This document shows, in pieces, positions 33,645 to 37,150 of a stretch of DNA of 37,150 nt. A program made the position numbers and the translations under genes. The notes below the pieces were generated by a model. It ran no database searches. It was not told where the DNA came from and worked only from the letters and a program-made list of their open reading frames with translations. Positions within the stretch are counted from its first letter, which is position 1, and each line of letters opens with the position of its first letter. The stretch spans positions 1 through 37,150 of the forward strand of contig NZ_PRLH01000009.1 in the NCBI RefSeq assembly GCF_003013815.1, written 5' to 3'. The DNA is from Cyanothece sp. BG0011. GTDB lineage: Bacteria; Cyanobacteriota; Cyanobacteriia; Cyanobacteriales; Microcystaceae.

Positions 33645-34283
33645 ATGATTTATATTGACTCAGCCATCATCAAAGATGTGGAAACTGCCATAAAATATGG
33701 ATGGGTAAAAGGGATTACCACCAATCCAACTATATTGGCAAAAAGTGACTTATCTCCAGAAGAAACCTTACAAAAATTAGCCCATTTAAGTCCAGGGGAA
33801 CTGTATTATCAGTTAACAGCAACCGAAGCTGAAACTATGATCGCAGAAGCACAAAAAGCCTATGAATTAATAGGAGAAAAAACCGTCTTAAAAATTCCTG
33901 CCACAACCACAGGTTTTCAAGTGACAGCTACCTTATCTCCTAAGATTCCTTGTGCTGTTACTGCTATCTATAGTAGCGCACAAGCAGCCATTGCCAAAGA
34001 AGCAGGGGCTAAATATGCGATCGCTTATGTTAACCGTGCAACTCGTTTATTAGGAGATGGTTTAGCCTTAGTTAAAGATATGGCTAAAGTATTAGAAGGT
34101 AGCGACACTGAAATTTTAGCAGCCAGTTTAAAATCACCCGAAGAAGCAGCAGCCGCTTTAAAAGCAGGGGCGCATCATTTAACCATTCCTTTAGATATTT
34201 TAACCGCTATGACCACTCATGAATTATCAGAAAAAACGGTTATCGAATTTAATGAAAGAGGAATAGGAATTAAAGTTAAATAG
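33645..34283 (+). CDS. Transaldolase-family / fructose-6-phosphate-aldolase-like protein
   Basis: A 212-residue class I aldolase of the small transaldolase branch (FSA/TalC). The Schiff-base lysine is Lys83 in VLKIPAT. YIDSA with Asp5 and GITTNPTIL are the other signature segments, and YVNRATRLLGDG and ILAASLKSPEE complete the barrel. The family forms or splits fructose 6-phosphate or sedoheptulose-type sugars by moving dihydroxyacetone units; whether this member is an aldolase or a transaldolase cannot be told. I prefer ATG 33645 over a TTG three codons earlier. It is divergent from the coiled-coil gene and 38 bases ahead of a polysaccharide-type membrane protein, possibly in one operon. Confidence 0.88.
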   Translation: MIYIDSAIIKDVETAIKYGWVKGITTNPTILAKSDLSPEETLQKLAHLSPGELYYQLTATEAETMIAEAQKAYELIGEKTVLKIPATTTGFQVTATLSPKIPCAVTAIYSSAQAAIAKEAGAKYAIAYVNRATRLLGDGLALVKDMAKVLEGSDTEILAASLKSPEEAAAALKAGAHHLTIPLDILTAMTTHELSEKTVIEFNERGIGIKVK

Positions 34284-34321
34284 TTTATTTTAAGTCAAAC
34301 AATAGAATTAAATTTAAAAAA

Positions 34322-35842
34322 ATGAAAAATGAAAAACAAATCATTATATTTATTGCTCTTTTATTCACAACAGTTTTTGTTAGTTCCTTTTTTCTCTTAA
34401 TAGGAGGAATTGAAACTGCTATTATGGGAGCCTTATTAGTTCCTTGTCTAGTATTTTCTTATTGTTTTCCTCGATGGGGATTATTAGCTTTTTTGATTTA
34501 TCTTCCTTTAGGAGGAACCATTACTTATGCTTTAGCTGGTGCTTTTCAGGCATTTGGTAAAGGGGTTATTTACACAGGATCTTATTCTTTATTTCATTTA
34601 GCTAAAAATGCTTTTTATTTACCGGCTTTACTAGGCATTTGTGTGAGTTATCAAATTTGGCAACAGAAATCATTAAAATTTAAACCTTTATTAATTGCTA
34701 TTGCTGTCTTTGCTTTAACTTGTTTTTTAACCTTCTTTTTTGTTAATTTTCCGCAAGATTTTGCCAATTCAAAGGATAAAGTTATTTTAATGGGAATGGT
34801 AGGTTTAAAAGTTTGGTTAGGTTATATTCCTTTAATTTTTTGTGCTTATTATTATCTCAATAACCAAAAAAATTTACTTTGGTTAAATCGAGTTTTAGTT
34901 CTTCTTATTGCTATAGCTTGTAGTTTATGTCTAATTCAATATTTATTGTTAGTGTATGGTATTTGTCCAGGAAGTAGTGAATTACCTGTTCCTTCTAATA
35001 CTTCTGCTAGTTTGCGCGCCCAATGTTTTGTAGGTGGTTCTTTACTTTATAATCCGGCCAAGAACTTAATTCGACTACCAGGGACTTTTGTTGCTCCTTG
35101 GCAATGGGCCTGGTTTTTGATTGCGAGTAGTTTTATTACTTATGGTGTTACCTTTAGTGAATCTTCCCGTCTTTGGAAAAGTATCAGTTTTGCCTCGATT
35201 ATTACTGTTTTAATGGCTACATTAATTTCAGGACAAAGAACTGCTTTATTATTAGTTCCCATTATTTACTTAATCCTATTTATTGCAACTCAAAAAAGAA
35301 ATAAAAATTTATTAATTAAATTAGGAATTATCTTTATTTTAACTGTAATCATAACCACACAAATCGGGTTGGTTGATGAAAGAGTCGCTAACTTTATTCA
35401 GCGTTGGCAATATGCACCACCTCACGAATTTATTACTAAACAAATACAATGGTTAACTCACGATCGCCTTACTTTATTAGGCCATGGACTCGGAAAAACC
35501 GCTAGTGCTGCTCGCCGTTTAGGTTCAATTCAATTAGTAGAAACTTTTCCAGTTCAACTAATCTATGAAATAGGAATTTTGGGATATTTAGCTTTTTTAA
35601 CAGTTGTCACTACCTTAACCATTCTGACCTATAAAGCTTATCGTTCTTTAAAAACTCCTGCATTGCGTGGACTAGGATTATCTCTCTGGATTTTTGTTTT
35701 ATTCATTAGTTACAATCCTTATTATTATCCTTTGGCTGTCGATCCTGTTGCTGTTTACTATTGGTTTATTGCAGGAATGCTATTAAAATTACCAGTCTTA
35801 GAACAAGAAGGCATATCTACAGTTTCAGAAAAAAATAGTTAG
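34322..35842 (+). CDS. O-antigen ligase / polymerase-like membrane protein
   Basis: A 506-residue polytopic membrane protein with about ten to twelve hydrophobic spans and one longer non-membrane loop after about residue 215 (GICPGSSELPVPSNTSASLR). The central SGQRTALLLVPIIY and the later LLGHGLGKTASAARRLG with QLIYEIGILGYLAFL fit the Wzy/WaaL-like family, which joins or polymerises lipid-linked sugars at the outer face of the inner membrane. Exopolysaccharide biosynthesis is the likely pathway in cyanobacteria, and HpsL-like proteins are one possible relative. No glycosyltransferases are adjacent. Starts at ATG. Confidence 0.75.
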   Translation: MKNEKQIIIFIALLFTTVFVSSFFLLIGGIETAIMGALLVPCLVFSYCFPRWGLLAFLIYLPLGGTITYALAGAFQAFGKGVIYTGSYSLFHLAKNAFYLPALLGICVSYQIWQQKSLKFKPLLIAIAVFALTCFLTFFFVNFPQDFANSKDKVILMGMVGLKVWLGYIPLIFCAYYYLNNQKNLLWLNRVLVLLIAIACSLCLIQYLLLVYGICPGSSELPVPSNTSASLRAQCFVGGSLLYNPAKNLIRLPGTFVAPWQWAWFLIASSFITYGVTFSESSRLWKSISFASIITVLMATLISGQRTALLLVPIIYLILFIATQKRNKNLLIKLGIIFILTVIITTQIGLVDERVANFIQRWQYAPPHEFITKQIQWLTHDRLTLLGHGLGKTASAARRLGSIQLVETFPVQLIYEIGILGYLAFLTVVTTLTILTYKAYRSLKTPALRGLGLSLWIFVLFISYNPYYYPLAVDPVAVYYWFIAGMLLKLPVLEQEGISTVSEKNS

Positions 35843-35872
35843 TTATTCAATGATTTATTATCAATATAATGA

Positions 35873-36583
35873 CTACAATGTTTGATAAATTTTTTCTAAT
35901 TTACTTTTTTGCCAGATTATTTCTAAAGAGGGTAAATAATTAACAAGGACACAAGTTACAGAAGTTTCTGCTTGAAAACTTGTTACTAAATCTTCAACAG
36001 TGGCACTCGTTTGTTTATTAATTAACTCTTCTTTTCTCTCTATTATTTTTTCTGTGTTATTTATCCAATTGACTTGACTATTATTAAATTTACTGGCTGT
36101 CAAGTCAGTTTCAGTTAAATTTGCTTCTTGCAGATTGACTCCCATTAGATTGGCTCCAGTTAAATAACTTCTTGTTAAATTGCACCCCTTTAAGTTAGCG
36201 TTTGCTATATTAGTTTTCACTAAATAACTATCAACAATATAAGATTGACTTAAGTTAGCTTCCTCAAGATTTGCTTTACTTAAATCTGAATTAATTAACA
36301 GGGCGTTAGTTAAATTTGCTTGAAATAAAATGGTTTTAAAACAGATCACCCCTGCTAAATTAGCATAACTTAAATTCGCTTTTTTTAAAGAAGCATTACT
36401 TAAATTTGTATTAACTAAAATAGCGTGTTCAAGGTTAACATAATCTAGATTAGCACCGACTAAATTTAATTGACTTAAATTGGCTTTTCTGAGGTTAGGA
36501 ATAATCTCTGGATTCTCACTGCGCCATTGATTCCACTTCACTACACTCTGCCGTAAAAGGTTAAGTTGTTGTTGATTTGCCAT
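35873..36583 (-). CDS. Pentapeptide-repeat protein
   Basis: A 236-residue protein. Residues about 34-170 are a nearly unbroken run of pentapeptide repeats, A(N/S)L-type with Leu or Phe at the centre (ANLSQLNLVGANLDYVNLEH and on), forming a right-handed quadrilateral beta-helix. A C-terminal part of about 65 residues (from VNWINNTEKIIER) is not repetitive. Cyanobacteria have many such proteins, mostly of unknown role. No signal peptide is present, so a cytoplasmic place is likely. It converges on the O-antigen-ligase-like gene, 30 bases apart. Confidence 0.9.
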   Translation of the reverse strand: MANQQQLNLLRQSVVKWNQWRSENPEIIPNLRKANLSQLNLVGANLDYVNLEHAILVNTNLSNASLKKANLSYANLAGVICFKTILFQANLTNALLINSDLSKANLEEANLSQSYIVDSYLVKTNIANANLKGCNLTRSYLTGANLMGVNLQEANLTETDLTASKFNNSQVNWINNTEKIIERKEELINKQTSATVEDLVTSFQAETSVTCVLVNYLPSLEIIWQKSKLEKIYQTL

Positions 36584-36718
36584 TCTGATTTTGCCTAACT
36601 TTGCAAAACTTTATTTTTATTAGTTTCAGTATAGTTACGGAATCTCTTTACTTGTGTGATTACTATCTCTCTGCTGATGTGAGATTCAACCTAGACAAAA
36701 AGTCACTTTAATGTTGTT

Positions 36719-37150
36719 TCATTGTAAATAACTTAAGATTTTTTGTTCAACTTCGTCCGTTGATAGTTCCCCTGATAAGGTTAATAATCTTTGTTTACCT
36801 TGATAATAGTCCAGTAAAGTCAGGGTATGTTCTTTAAACATATTAATACGACGTTCAATAACATCCGGTTGATCATCCATTAAACCTCGTTTTAAAGAAC
36901 GTTGTTTCATTACTGTTTCACTGACTTGTAAATAAATAGCATAGTCTAACCTTTGATTTAAGCTTTCTAAGAGAAAATCTAATTCTTCAGCTTGAAACGC
37001 AGTCCGAGGATATCCTGCTAAGATCCAACCCTTTGCTACATCGGATGTTTAAAAGGCGATTTTTCATCAATTCGCATCATTATTTCATTGGGAAGTAAAT
37101 CACCTTTTTCTACATAATCTTTCGCTTGTTTTCCTAATTCCGTTTTTGTC
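36719..37150 (-). pseudogene. Adenylate kinase-like gene, C-terminal part, with apparent double frameshift; runs off the window
   Basis: The minus strand encodes TKTELGKQAKDYVEKGDLL, then NEIMMRID, which is adenylate-kinase sequence (AMP-binding helix region). In another frame follow SDVAKGWILAGYPRTAFQAE and the rest of the kinase to QKILSYLQ. The two frames do not join: the first meets a TAG just after HPM, and the second meets a TAA just before TSDVAKG. Removing one base near 37059 and one near 37046 restores a continuous RIDEKRLLNSDVAKGW. So the gene carries two single-base insertions or has sequence errors. The C-terminal fragment is an open frame of 63 codons from an internal ATG. The 5' end is outside the window. 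Confidence 0.75.

Overview
The window reads as cyanobacterial chromosome. Copies of the HIP1 octamer GCGATCGC recur through it (about a dozen or more). A tRNA-Leu(UAA) gene is split by a short group I intron. The gene set is typical of the phylum: a helical carotenoid protein, a NatA-type ATPase, SphX/PstS and 11-bp-period PHO boxes, and a DHH-CBS-poly(A)-polymerase fusion. AT-rich coding, many short dispersed repeats and gene-level resemblance suggest a unicellular Crocosphaera/Cyanothece-like lineage; that placement is inference.

Layout. 1-600: 3' end of a helical carotenoid protein gene, a bidirectional terminator and a small convergent gene. 0.9-4.0 kb: alaS, a small coiled-coil/membrane protein and tRNA-Arg(CCU). 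4.0-7.6 kb: two solitary ABC-transporter parts (a sugar-type binding lipoprotein and a NatA/LivG-type ATPase), then clpS and a CPBP membrane protease. 7.7-8.1 kb: intron-containing tRNA-Leu. 8.4-12.1 kb: a two-domain malic enzyme preceded by a Fur-box-like array and ending in an (HTP)n tail made by a DNA repeat, then a methyltransferase. 12.1-18.6 kb: high-affinity phosphate uptake, with sphX divergent from pstS-pstC-pstA-pstB-pstB and PHO boxes between. 18.8-20.5 kb: a peptide/nickel-type binding lipoprotein. 20.7-26.2 kb: mocA, a small protein plus a GH13 sucrose-phosphorylase-type enzyme, an aldo/keto reductase with a GlcG/HbpS protein, and xdhC. 26.5-28.4 kb: a Sua5-type enzyme coupled to a degenerate histidine kinase, overlapped tail-to-tail by a GNAT gene. 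28.5-32.2 kb: an NlpC/P60 hydrolase and the A-adding tRNA nucleotidyltransferase fusion. 32.2-37.1 kb: a coiled-coil gene broken by one TAG, a transaldolase-family aldolase, an O-antigen-ligase-like membrane protein, a pentapeptide-repeat protein, and an adenylate-kinase-like gene with an apparent double frameshift running off the window.

The only clear multi-gene system is the Pst phosphate transporter, with its two lipoproteins, two permeases and two ATPases and PHO-box arrays in the divergent intergenic region. MocA and XdhC both belong to molybdenum-cofactor delivery, but no molybdo-hydroxylase lies in view. I found no CRISPR array, prophage, transposase or obvious defence island. The most unusual items are the interrupted coiled-coil gene, the Sua5/pseudo-kinase pair, a C/G-rich hairpin repeat at the 3' ends of three genes (one of them now translated), and the Fur-like array before the malic enzyme.
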